Origin: an uncultured Fusobacteriaceae bacterium
Lineage (GTDB): Bacteria; Fusobacteriota; Fusobacteriia; Fusobacteriales; Fusobacteriaceae
NCBI GenBank assembly: GCA_947072665.1
Contig: CAMTIW010000015.1
Coordinates: forward strand, 1-32,134
Length of the DNA stretch: 32,134 bases
Reading direction: 5' to 3'
Both the position numbers and the translations under genes were made by a program. Each line of letters starts with the position of its first letter. Within the stretch, counting starts at the first letter, position 1. Below are positions 17,444 to 24,257 of this stretch, one piece after another. The notes beneath the pieces are model-generated. The model had not been told where the DNA came from. It did not search any database and worked only from the letters and a program-made list of their open reading frames with translations.

Positions 17444-18853
17444 ATGGAAGTAATAGATTTAATAAAACATGGTGAAAGCAAAACTTTAGAATTTAAAGAA
17501 TTACTGCCAAAAGGGAATAAACTTTCTAGAACAGTAGTGGCATTTTCAAATACGGCTGGTGGAAAAATTATTATAGGTGTTGATGATAAAAGAAATTTAA
17601 TTGGAATTTCTGATGATGAAGATATTTTTAAAATTATAGATACTGTAAATTCAATGATTTATGATAATTGTTTTCCTCAGATTAATTTTAATGTTTATGC
17701 AGAAACAATAGAAAATAAGACAATAATCATTATAGAAATTTTTCTAGGTAGGGAAAAGCCTTATTATTTAAAAAAAGAAGGAATTAATAGTGGTGTCTAT
17801 ATTAGAGTTGGTGCCATGAATAGAAAAGCAGAGCTTCAAAATATTATTTCCATGGAAAGAGAAAGGCAGAATATATCTTTTGATGAAGAGATAGACAAGG
17901 AATTAAATTTTAAAGGGTTAGATTTGAGTATTTTGAAAAAAAAATTCTTAGAAGTTGGAAAAGAGTTATCTGAAGAAAAATTAATTAATATGAAATTAAT
18001 TGAAAAAGAAGGGAAAAATATTTCGATTTCAAGAGGTATGGGAATAATTTTGGGGAAATATGAAAATACAGAAATAAAATGTGCTAGATTTAAAGGAACA
18101 GATAGCAATTATTTTTTGGACAAAAAAGAATTCAATTCTAATATATTTGAAAATATTAAGAATGTAGAAATTTTTCTAAAAACGCATCTTAATTTAAGGA
18201 GTGAATTTAATGGAATGCAGAGAAAAGATATTTTAGAAATTCCTGAACTAGCACTAAGAGAAGCATTAATTAATGCAGTTGTTCATCGTGACTATTCAAA
18301 TTTAGGTAGAGATATAAAAATAGCTATATATGATCATGTGGTTGAAATAACTTCTCCAGGAGGATTACCAAATACCCTAACATTAGATTCCCTTTATACA
18401 GGAAGATCAGAGATTAGAAATCGAGTACTTGCTAGGGTATTTAAAGAAATTGATTTTATTGAAAAATGGGGAACTGGACTGACTAGAATAAAAAATTTGT
18501 GCTTAGAAGCAGGATTGAAAATACCAGAAATAAGAGAAGCTGGAGATTTTCTTTCGATTAAATTTTATAGATTAGAAAATAATAAAAAAATTAGTAGCGG
18601 AAAAGTAGCGGAAAGTAGCGGAAAAGTAGCGGAAAGTAGCGGAAAAGTAGCGGAAAGAAATGGAATATCTTCTGAAGAGAAAATATTGGAATATATAAAG
18701 AAAAATGAAGAAATAACTTCTCAAATTGTATGTGAATTATTGGGAATAAAGAGTGCAATGGCTAGAAGAATTTTAAAAAATATGATGGAAAATAATGCTA
18801 TTATAAGAAAAGGAATAGGAAGAAATACCTATTATACAGAATTAAAGTTATAA
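17444..18853 (+). CDS. AlbA_2 / RecG-like ATPase-fold putative transcriptional regulator with winged helix
   Basis: The 469-residue protein has the three-part layout of the schlafen-type AlbA_2 family often annotated as RecG-like. An N-terminal AlbA_2 domain (about 1-125) has TLEFKELLP, VVAFSNTAGGKIIIGVDD and YYLKKEGINSGVYIRVG. A GHKL-like domain (about 265-370) has REALINAVVHRDYS, ITSPGGLP, and KWGTGLTRIKNLC. A C-terminal winged helix (about 410-469) has EITSQIVCELLGIKSAMARRILKNM. The family is linked to transcription regulation and phage or mobile-element contexts, but direct roles are mostly unproven. Residues about 384-404 are three exact copies of SSGKVAE encoded by a perfect 21-bp tandem repeat, placed as a linker before the winged helix. 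GGTGGTGG precedes ATG 17444. Confidence 0.8.
   Translation: MEVIDLIKHGESKTLEFKELLPKGNKLSRTVVAFSNTAGGKIIIGVDDKRNLIGISDDEDIFKIIDTVNSMIYDNCFPQINFNVYAETIENKTIIIIEIFLGREKPYYLKKEGINSGVYIRVGAMNRKAELQNIISMERERQNISFDEEIDKELNFKGLDLSILKKKFLEVGKELSEEKLINMKLIEKEGKNISISRGMGIILGKYENTEIKCARFKGTDSNYFLDKKEFNSNIFENIKNVEIFLKTHLNLRSEFNGMQRKDILEIPELALREALINAVVHRDYSNLGRDIKIAIYDHVVEITSPGGLPNTLTLDSLYTGRSEIRNRVLARVFKEIDFIEKWGTGLTRIKNLCLEAGLKIPEIREAGDFLSIKFYRLENNKKISSGKVAESSGKVAESSGKVAERNGISSEEKILEYIKKNEEITSQIVCELLGIKSAMARRILKNMMENNAIIRKGIGRNTYYTELKL
18593..18655 (+). repeat. Three perfect 21-bp in-frame tandem repeats
   Basis: Copies at 18593-18613, 18614-18634 and 18635-18655 are identical. Each 21-bp unit is itself two near-identical halves, AGTAGCGGAAA (11 bp) and AGTAGCGGAA (10 bp). 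The DNA therefore repeats every 10-11 bp, while the reading frame closes only every 21 bp (SSGKVAE). The tract is clearly richer in G and C than its surroundings. Confidence 0.97.
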
Positions 18854-18892
18854 TTATAAAAAATGTGAAGCTTTAATAGTTGAAGATTAAAT

Positions 18893-18927
18893 AAAAAAAA
18901 ACTAGAGTTTTTATCTCTAGTTTTTTT
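18893..18927. terminator. Bidirectional terminator between the AlbA_2 gene and folA
   Basis: CTAGAG (18902-18907) pairs with CTCTAG (18915-18920). An A-run precedes the stem and a T-run follows it (18921-18927), so it can act on both strands. The genes on either side converge here. Confidence 0.85.
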
Positions 18928-18934
18928 GTTACAA

Positions 18935-19414
18935 TTAATTTTTACCAAAAGTAGAATATTTATAAACAAAAAAATCTTCATACTCTATTTTTTCTTTAAG
19001 AGAATATCCATAGTCTTCAACATTTGGAAAATATAGTGGTTCATTGGCTTTTTCAACTTTAATATGAGGTTTTAAATGGGATATTAAAAGTTCATCTATG
19101 GGATAATTTTCTAAAAAATAACGATAGATAGTTTCACCACCACAGATAAAAATATCTTTTCCAGTATTTTCATAATCTTTTAAAAGTTTAGGAATATCAG
19201 TATTTCGATTAAGAACTATAACCTCTCTGGTTTTTCTCATAAGTTCTATGGGAACACAAGCAGCAGTAGATTTTCCAAAAAGTGTAACCTGGCCTAAAGT
19301 ATTTTTTCTATAATAATTAAGCTCTTCTTTAGAATTCCAAAGTAATCCATTTCCAGTAGGGTTTTTATCTCCAATAAGATTATTTTCAGCAACACAAACA
19401 ATAAGTTTTAACAA
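18935..19414 (-). CDS. folA: Dihydrofolate reductase
   Basis: Reduces dihydrofolate to tetrahydrofolate with NADPH, regenerating the cofactor oxidised by ThyA and supporting PurN/PurH. The 159-residue protein keeps the fold markers: KLIVCVAENNLIG at the N-terminus, LLWNSKEELNYYRKNTLG with the catalytic acid as Glu31 (Asp27 in E. coli), Arg63 in the position that binds the folate glutamate, and FICGGETIYRYFL with the two glycines. The segment usually GR-T-ESIG is FGKSTAACVP, a notable divergence. The start is TTG at 19414, 7 nt after GAGAGGTG. No upstream ATG in frame is plausible. It lies 23 bp after thyA and is probably co-transcribed. Confidence 0.88.
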   Translation of the reverse strand: MLKLIVCVAENNLIGDKNPTGNGLLWNSKEELNYYRKNTLGQVTLFGKSTAACVPIELMRKTREVIVLNRNTDIPKLLKDYENTGKDIFICGGETIYRYFLENYPIDELLISHLKPHIKVEKANEPLYFPNVEDYGYSLKEKIEYEDFFVYKYSTFGKN

Positions 19415-19437
19415 TTTTTTTCACCTCTCTAAAAAAA

Positions 19438-20262
19438 TTAAATAGCTATTTCATAGGATATTTTTTCACCATATTTGTAGTCTTCAATTATAATATCATC
19501 AGGTTTAAAATCAAAAATAGAATTAAAATTATCAATTTTAATTTTCGCACCTGGATGAGTTTCACGGTTAACTTGTTCTAAAAGATTATCTATATGTCTA
19601 TCATAGATATGGACATTATGAATATTCCAAATAATATCAGCAGGGACAAGTCCACATTCCAAGGCTACAAGTTTATGCAGTACAGAGTATTGATAAACAT
19701 TAGCAACAAGACCAAGAGCAACATCACAACTTCTTTGTCTAACTTCTAAATAGAGTTTATCTCCTATAACACTCCATTGAGTTAGGTGTACACAAGGAGT
19801 AAGTGCCATTTTATCCAAATCTTCTGGTATCCAAATTTCTGTCATAATTCTACGAGAGTTAGGATTTTTTTTAATTTCATTAACAATATAATGAAGTTGA
19901 CTTTCATAACCGAAAGTTTTTTTAGAAAGTTGGGCACCATAAGCAGGACCTATAGTCCCATCTTGAAATTTCCATTCGTTCCAAAATTTACATCCTATTT
20001 TATTTAGTTCATCTACATTATTAGATTGCATTATCCAAATCCAATAAAGTTCTCTTATAGGTGCTTTATTGGGGCAAAATCTAGTAGTTAATAAATGAGC
20101 TTCCTCTGTTGAGTTATCTAATCTAAACTGATACCCTATATAACTTTTGTAATGTGCAGGAACACCATCAATATACTTAGTCCTAACATTTCCAGTACTC
20201 CAAATACCATCTTCATGTATTTTTTTTACAATATCTTTATAAATAACGTCAAATTTAGACAT
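19438..20262 (-). CDS. thyA: Thymidylate synthase (ThyA)
   Basis: Methylates dUMP to dTMP with methylene-tetrahydrofolate, releasing dihydrofolate for FolA. The 274-residue protein has the catalytic Cys157 in LTPCVHLTQW, then LEVRQRSCDVALGLVANVYQYSVL, with the phosphate-binding RS(C)D and the NVYQY segment in place of the more usual NIASY. WNIHNVHIYDRHIDN supplies the late conserved His/Tyr. AGGAGG lies 8 nt before the ATG on the minus strand, and a good promoter is 36 bp upstream of the start. thyA-folA order is common in bacteria. No ThyX is visible in the window. Confidence 0.95.
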   Translation of the reverse strand: MSKFDVIYKDIVKKIHEDGIWSTGNVRTKYIDGVPAHYKSYIGYQFRLDNSTEEAHLLTTRFCPNKAPIRELYWIWIMQSNNVDELNKIGCKFWNEWKFQDGTIGPAYGAQLSKKTFGYESQLHYIVNEIKKNPNSRRIMTEIWIPEDLDKMALTPCVHLTQWSVIGDKLYLEVRQRSCDVALGLVANVYQYSVLHKLVALECGLVPADIIWNIHNVHIYDRHIDNLLEQVNRETHPGAKIKIDNFNSIFDFKPDDIIIEDYKYGEKISYEIAI

Positions 20263-20297
20263 AAAAAAAACCTCCTGATAACATATTAATTCCTAAT

Positions 20298-20326
20298 ATT
20301 TTACTAGATTTTAAGAATTAATGCAA
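20298..20326 (-). promoter_or_regulatory. Promoter of thyA-folA
   Basis: Read on the minus strand: TTGCAT (20326-20321), 17-bp spacer, TAAAAT (20303-20298). The position just upstream of the thyA RBS fits. Confidence 0.7.
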
Positions 20327-20373
20327 GGGGAATAAATCGACGAGAAACAAAAGAGTTTTTTATTCAAATTTAT

Positions 20374-20381
20374 GCTATAAT
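20374..20381 (+). promoter_or_regulatory. Extended -10 promoter of the hemolysin III-family gene
   Basis: TGCTATAAT spans about 20374-20382 with a perfect -10 at 20376-20381. No clear -35. It lies back to back with the thyA promoter, about 50 bp apart, so the two divergent units share one regulatory region. Confidence 0.6.
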
Positions 20382-20444
20382 AATTTTGGAAGTAGAAAAT
20401 AAAATTAAAAAACAAAGAATAGAGTATTAAAGGAGGAAATAAGT

Positions 20445-21074
20445 ATGAGCGATACATATTCAAGAGTGGAAGAATGGATAAATTCAATGACTCATTATGT
20501 AGGTGCAGCACTTGGTTTAGTGGGGCTGGGAGCATTAATAGTTCATTCAATAGGAACTGGTAATACAGGATATTTAGTAGGGTGTATGATATTTTCATTT
20601 TCTATTATATTACTTTATTCTATGTCTGGGACATATCATATTTTAAAAAATGGAAAAGCTAAAAGAATATTTCAAATTTTAGATCATTCAGCTATTTATA
20701 TATTGATATCAGGGTCATATACACCGTATTTATTAGGAGTTTTTCAAGGCAGTACAAAATGGATTTTTTTTGGAATCCAATGGGGATTGACTTTAATTGG
20801 AATAATCTTCAAGATTTTTTTCACAGGAAGATTCGAATTTTTATCAACATTAATCTATCTAATTATGGGTTGGATGATAATGTTTGTCTATAAAGATTTA
20901 AAAGCTCTTACAAATAATACAGCTATTAATTTTTTAATTGGTGGTGGAATAAGTTATAGTGTAGGAGTAATATTTTATATTTGGAAAAATTTAAAATTCA
21001 CCCATGCAATTTGGCATTTATTCGTTTTGACAGGAAGTGTTTTTGTATATTTATCTGTGTATTCAATTTATTAA
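20445..21074 (+). CDS. trhA: Hemolysin III / PAQR-family membrane protein (TrhA-like)
   Basis: Seven-transmembrane integral membrane protein of the hemolysin III (YqfA/TrhA) family, 209 residues. Conserved features: SMTHYVGAALGLVG in the first membrane segment, SGTYHILKNGKAKRIFQILDHSAIYILISGSYTPYLL in the middle, and FTHAIWHLFVLTGSVFVYL at the end. Together they carry the histidines and the Ser of the presumed metal site shared with PAQR receptors. The name hemolysin is historical; in E. coli and B. subtilis relatives the evidence points to membrane fluidity/energetics. AGGAGG lies 7 nt before ATG 20445. Own promoter, and a convergent terminator after it. Confidence 0.9.
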   Translation: MSDTYSRVEEWINSMTHYVGAALGLVGLGALIVHSIGTGNTGYLVGCMIFSFSIILLYSMSGTYHILKNGKAKRIFQILDHSAIYILISGSYTPYLLGVFQGSTKWIFFGIQWGLTLIGIIFKIFFTGRFEFLSTLIYLIMGWMIMFVYKDLKALTNNTAINFLIGGGISYSVGVIFYIWKNLKFTHAIWHLFVLTGSVFVYLSVYSIY

Positions 21075-21083
21075 AAAAATAAG

Positions 21084-21138
21084 AAAAGACTAATTCTAAA
21101 TTAAGATGAAAACATATCTTAGCTGAATTAGTCTTTTT
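21084..21138. terminator. Bidirectional terminator between trhA and the histidine phosphatase gene
   Basis: AAAAGACTAATTC (21084-21096) pairs with GAATTAGTCTTTT (21125-21137). An inner TTAAGAT/ATCTTA stem gives a long hairpin, with A and T runs on either side suitable for both strands. Confidence 0.88.
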
Positions 21139-21145
21139 CTATACA

Positions 21146-21787
21146 TTATAAATGATCTGTATTTGAAAAATCTTCAATTATAAATTTTCCATTTTCATAG
21201 AGAACTGTAGTTATACTTGTATTTTCAGGAACAGGATTGTCAATGAAATTATTAAGATTAATACCTTGATTTTCAATAAAGTTAAAAATAGCTTTTAAAG
21301 TGACACCATGAGTCACTACTAAAACTGAAGTTTCTTTTTTATCTAAAATAGAATCTTTATGAAACTGAATTAATTTATTTAGCCCATCTTGTACTCTTTC
21401 TAAAAGTACCAAATAATTCTCACCATTAATAGGAGTAGGATTATAGTTTTTAGGATTATTAAAAAAATCAAAATAAACTTCAGGATGTAAAGCCTCAAAT
21501 TCAGAATAGAGAGCTCCTTCCATATCTCCTAGGGATATTTCTTTGAATTCTTCCATGGGATAAACAGGACAACTATTTCCAACTATTAATTTAGCAGTTG
21601 AAATTGCTCTATTTAAAGGCGAAGAATATATTTTATCAAACTTAAAATTATCTTGAGAGAGTTTTTTAGATAATTTTTTAGCTTGTTCAATTCCTAATTC
21701 AGTTAAATCAGAATCTTTATTCCCTTGAAACATTCCTAATTTATTCCATTTAGTTTGTCCATGTCTTACAAAATATATTTTTAACAT
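21146..21787 (-). CDS. Histidine phosphatase family protein (phosphoglycerate mutase-like)
   Basis: Member of the histidine phosphatase superfamily, 213 residues. The catalytic His9 lies in YFVRHGQTKWN; the second catalytic site is the VVTHGV histidine near residue 160. The acidic E in the MEEFKEISLGDMEG region and YSSPLNRAISTAKLI, with the phosphate-pocket arginine, complete the pattern. Relatives include GpmB-like phosphatases and alpha-ribazole phosphatase (CobC); the exact substrate cannot be settled from sequence. There is no cobalamin gene nearby to support CobC. The ATG overlaps the end of the upstream minus-strand gene by 7 bp, so the pair is coupled. Confidence 0.88.
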   Translation of the reverse strand: MLKIYFVRHGQTKWNKLGMFQGNKDSDLTELGIEQAKKLSKKLSQDNFKFDKIYSSPLNRAISTAKLIVGNSCPVYPMEEFKEISLGDMEGALYSEFEALHPEVYFDFFNNPKNYNPTPINGENYLVLLERVQDGLNKLIQFHKDSILDKKETSVLVVTHGVTLKAIFNFIENQGINLNNFIDNPVPENTSITTVLYENGKFIIEDFSNTDHL

Positions 21788-22485
21788 TTTTCACCTCTTA
21801 AACTATCGGGATTAATAATACTTATATTAGACCATTCTACACCTTTTTTTAAAGCCTCTATTTGAAAACAAATTTTAGATAAAAAAATTGTTGTAATAAA
21901 AGGATTTTCCTCATAAGGAAGAGTATAGAAATAATAAATAATATTTTCTAATGTCTTTTGATCTTTATCTTCTATTTCTTCAGCTAGTTTAAAGAAAAAT
22001 TTAGAGTAGTAAAAAGATATTAGAGGATGCGTATGTTGCTTTTTTAAACCTTCTCTAATTAAATCTGATAAATCATGAGAAGGATTTATTTTTAGTAAAT
22101 CATACATTTCTTTTGCAATATTTTTAATTAAAATAGATGTTGTTTCAAAATCAAATAAATATAAATATTTTAAAATAAAATCATTAATTTCAATTAAAAT
22201 ACTCTCTAAATTTTCAGGATGAACAAAATTTAATAATTTTTCATATGATTTTTCAAAATGAATTAAAACTTTAGTTTCATTTTTACTAATTATATTTATA
22301 AAGTGATCATCTTTTAATTTTTCTAAAAAAGAAGAAATAACAGATTTGTCAATCTCCATTTTGCTTTGAAGTTCGGAATAAGAAATACTAACATCACATT
22401 TTTCATTTTTAATATTTGGAACTATTAATTCTCCCAACATATTAAAAAACGCTAACTCTTTAGACTTTATACTTAAATTTTCCAC
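21781..22485 (-). CDS. Unrecognised protein, possible N-terminal winged helix
   Basis: 234 residues with no family that I recognise. Start is GTG at 22485, 5 nt after AGGAG; an ATG just before it is out of frame. Residues about 33-68 (SYSELQSKMEIDKSVISSFLEKLKDDHFINI) look like a helix-turn-helix/winged-helix: a cell of helices, a recognition-like helix with ser-rich start, then a short strand. The rest is alpha-helical and rich in Ile/Leu/Phe. It overlaps the histidine phosphatase by 7 bp and diverges from the AAA+ regulator at 22757, with which it shares the 271-bp spacer. A transcription-factor or sensor role is possible but not shown. Confidence 0.6.
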   Translation of the reverse strand: MENLSIKSKELAFFNMLGELIVPNIKNEKCDVSISYSELQSKMEIDKSVISSFLEKLKDDHFINIISKNETKVLIHFEKSYEKLLNFVHPENLESILIEINDFILKYLYLFDFETTSILIKNIAKEMYDLLKINPSHDLSDLIREGLKKQHTHPLISFYYSKFFFKLAEEIEDKDQKTLENIIYYFYTLPYEENPFITTIFLSKICFQIEALKKGVEWSNISIINPDSLRGEKC

Positions 22486-22613
22486 ATTTTCTCCTGTAAA
22501 GCATATAATATTTTATTAGATGAATTTTATCATAAAAAAAAGAAAAAAGAAATAATTAACTATAGATAACAAAAAAATAAAAATAAATAAAAAAATAAAA
22601 ATAAAAAAGTCAT

Positions 22614-22669
22614 AAAACCGTTCAAAAATAGGCTTTGAAATGAATGAAATAAAAAAACTGTTCGAAAAA
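22614..22669 (+). promoter_or_regulatory. Two direct repeats upstream of the AAA+ regulator promoter (candidate operators)
   Basis: AAAACCGTTCAAAAAT (22614-22629) and AAAACTGTTCGAAAAA (22654-22669) match at 13 of 16 positions and are exactly 40 bp apart, close to four helical turns. They lie about 12-67 bp upstream of the -35 box at 22681. The remaining part of the spacer (about 22540-22612) is low-complexity A-rich DNA with nothing recognisable. Confidence 0.45.
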
Positions 22670-22680
22670 AAGAAAAAATC

Positions 22681-22709
22681 TTGAAAAAAAACAAATTATC
22701 TATTATAAT
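22681..22709 (+). promoter_or_regulatory. Promoter of the AAA+ regulator gene
   Basis: TTGAAA (22681-22686), 17-bp spacer, TATAAT (22704-22709). A sigma-70 type promoter, 47 bp before the start codon. Confidence 0.75.
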
Positions 22710-22756
22710 ACATATAGGTATGAAAAAGAGAAAAAAATGATTAAAGGAGGAACATA

Positions 22757-24145
22757 ATGGCGAAAAGCGCTATTTTAGCAATTGCTGAAAGAAAAGAAAC
22801 TTTGAAGCAAATTAGAAAAGAATTATCTGATCACTATGAAGTAATAACATTTAATAACTTATTAGATGGATTAGATATGTTAAGAGAGAGTGATTTTGAT
22901 GTTGTTTTACTTGACGAACACTTAGCTTGGTTTAGTTTCTCAGAGGCTAAAAGAAAACTTAACGGAGTTGGAAAAGATTTCGTAGTTATAGGTCTTTTAG
23001 ATGAGGAAAAAGATGAGTTAGTTGAAGAGTTGAGAAATGCTGAAATATATAATTACATTGTGAAGCCTCTTGAGTACAAAGAAGTTAATAAAATAATTGT
23101 TCCAGCACTTAAAAACTTAGAAGTTGTTAAGGAAAAAAGAAAATTAGAAGAAAAACTTCAAGAAACAGAAGAGGAAAATGACATAATTGGTCAATCTCTT
23201 AAAATAAAAGAGGTTAAGAACCTAGTTGAAAAAGTTGCAGAAAGTGATTTAACAGTATTAATTACTGGAGAGAACGGAACTGGAAAAGAGTTAATTGCAA
23301 AGGAAATATTCAGAAGAAGTGACAGAAGAAAAGAAGCTTTCGTTACAATAAGTTGCGCTTCACTTCCAGATGAATCTATAGAAAGAGAATTATTTGGTTA
23401 TGAAAAAGGTGCTTTCCAAGGTGCTGCTTCAAGTAAAAAAGGTATATTAGAAGAAGCTGATGGTGGAACTATATTCCTAGATGAAATTTCAGCAATGGAT
23501 TTAAAAGCTCAAGCTAAATTATTAAGAGTTATAGAGTATGGTGAATTCAGAAGAGTTGGTGGAAATAAAGCTAGAAGAATTGATGTAAGATTTATTGTAT
23601 CAACAAATAAAGACCTTAAAGATGAAACTGAAAAAGGAAGATTTAGAAAGGATTTATATCACAGACTAACTGCTTTCCCTATAGAAGCTCCTTCATTAAG
23701 AGATAGAAAAGAGGACATTCCTTTGTTAGCTAACTATTTTTTAAATAAAATAGTAAGAGAACTTCACAAGGAAATGCCAGTAATATCAGGTGAAGCAATG
23801 AAATATATGTTAGAGTATGCATATCCTGGAAACATAAGAGAGTTAAAAAATATGGTTGAAAGAATGGTTATTTTATCTAATGAAAAAATAATAGATGTTC
23901 ATGAGTTACCATTAGAAATAAAAATGAAATCTGATACTGTGGAAAATAAAACAGTTATAGGTGTAGGACCATTAAAAGATATATTAGAACAAGAAATTTA
24001 TGCACTGGATGATGTTGAGAGAGTTGTAATAGCTATTGCTCTTCAAAAAACTAGATGGAATAAACAAGAAACTTCTAAATTATTAGGAATAGGAAGAACT
24101 ACTCTCTATGAAAAAATTAGAAAATACGGATTAGATTTTAAATAG
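22757..24145 (+). CDS. NtrC-family AAA+ regulator with degenerate receiver domain and GAFQGA loop
   Basis: 462 residues in the NtrC layout. An N-terminal receiver-like domain (1-120) keeps Asp53 (LLDEH) and Lys103 (VKPLE), but has AIAERKE where the paired acidic residues normally sit (VDDE), and no Thr/Ser at the switch strand (VVIGLLDEE). A coiled linker (about 122-140) follows. The AAA+ domain (142-370) has Walker A GENGTGKE (171-178), Walker B TIFLDE (238-243), sensor STN (282-284) and arginines at 296-303. The loop that contacts sigma-54 reads GAFQGA (218-223) instead of GAFTGA. The C-terminal Fis-type HTH is at about 430-455. RBS AGGAGGA before ATG 22757. Known: the loop threonine contacts sigma-54. 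Inferred: a phosphorylation-independent regulator that may not use sigma-54 conventionally. Confidence 0.85.
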   Translation: MAKSAILAIAERKETLKQIRKELSDHYEVITFNNLLDGLDMLRESDFDVVLLDEHLAWFSFSEAKRKLNGVGKDFVVIGLLDEEKDELVEELRNAEIYNYIVKPLEYKEVNKIIVPALKNLEVVKEKRKLEEKLQETEEENDIIGQSLKIKEVKNLVEKVAESDLTVLITGENGTGKELIAKEIFRRSDRRKEAFVTISCASLPDESIERELFGYEKGAFQGAASSKKGILEEADGGTIFLDEISAMDLKAQAKLLRVIEYGEFRRVGGNKARRIDVRFIVSTNKDLKDETEKGRFRKDLYHRLTAFPIEAPSLRDRKEDIPLLANYFLNKIVRELHKEMPVISGEAMKYMLEYAYPGNIRELKNMVERMVILSNEKIIDVHELPLEIKMKSDTVENKTVIGVGPLKDILEQEIYALDDVERVVIAIALQKTRWNKQETSKLLGIGRTTLYEKIRKYGLDFK

Positions 24146-24150
24146 AAATT

Positions 24151-24183
24151 AAAAAGGGAGCAATTTAAGGTTGCTCTCTTTTT
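24151..24183 (+). terminator. Terminator of the AAA+ regulator gene
   Basis: AAAAAGGGAGCAA (24151-24163) pairs with TTGCTCTCTTTTT (24171-24183) with one G-T wobble and a 7-nt loop, ending in a T-run. Confidence 0.9.
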
Positions 24184-24188
24184 AAATA

Positions 24189-24217
24189 TTGAAAAAAAGT
24201 TAAGGGTATGCTAAAAT
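24189..24217 (+). promoter_or_regulatory. Promoter of the peptidyl-prolyl isomerase gene
   Basis: TTGAAA (24189-24194), 17-bp spacer, TAAAAT (24212-24217) preceded by TGC. It begins 5 bp after the end of the preceding terminator. Confidence 0.75.
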
Positions 24218-24257
24218 TGATTTAAGATATCTAAAATACGGGGAGGATTACTAAACA

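Noticed and set aside
18593-18655. CRISPR-like array
   Set aside because: The repeats are contiguous with no spacers and are in frame inside a gene.
22540-22612. Low-complexity A-rich tract as a functional element
   Set aside because: No dyad, promoter pair or reading frame beyond what base composition gives.
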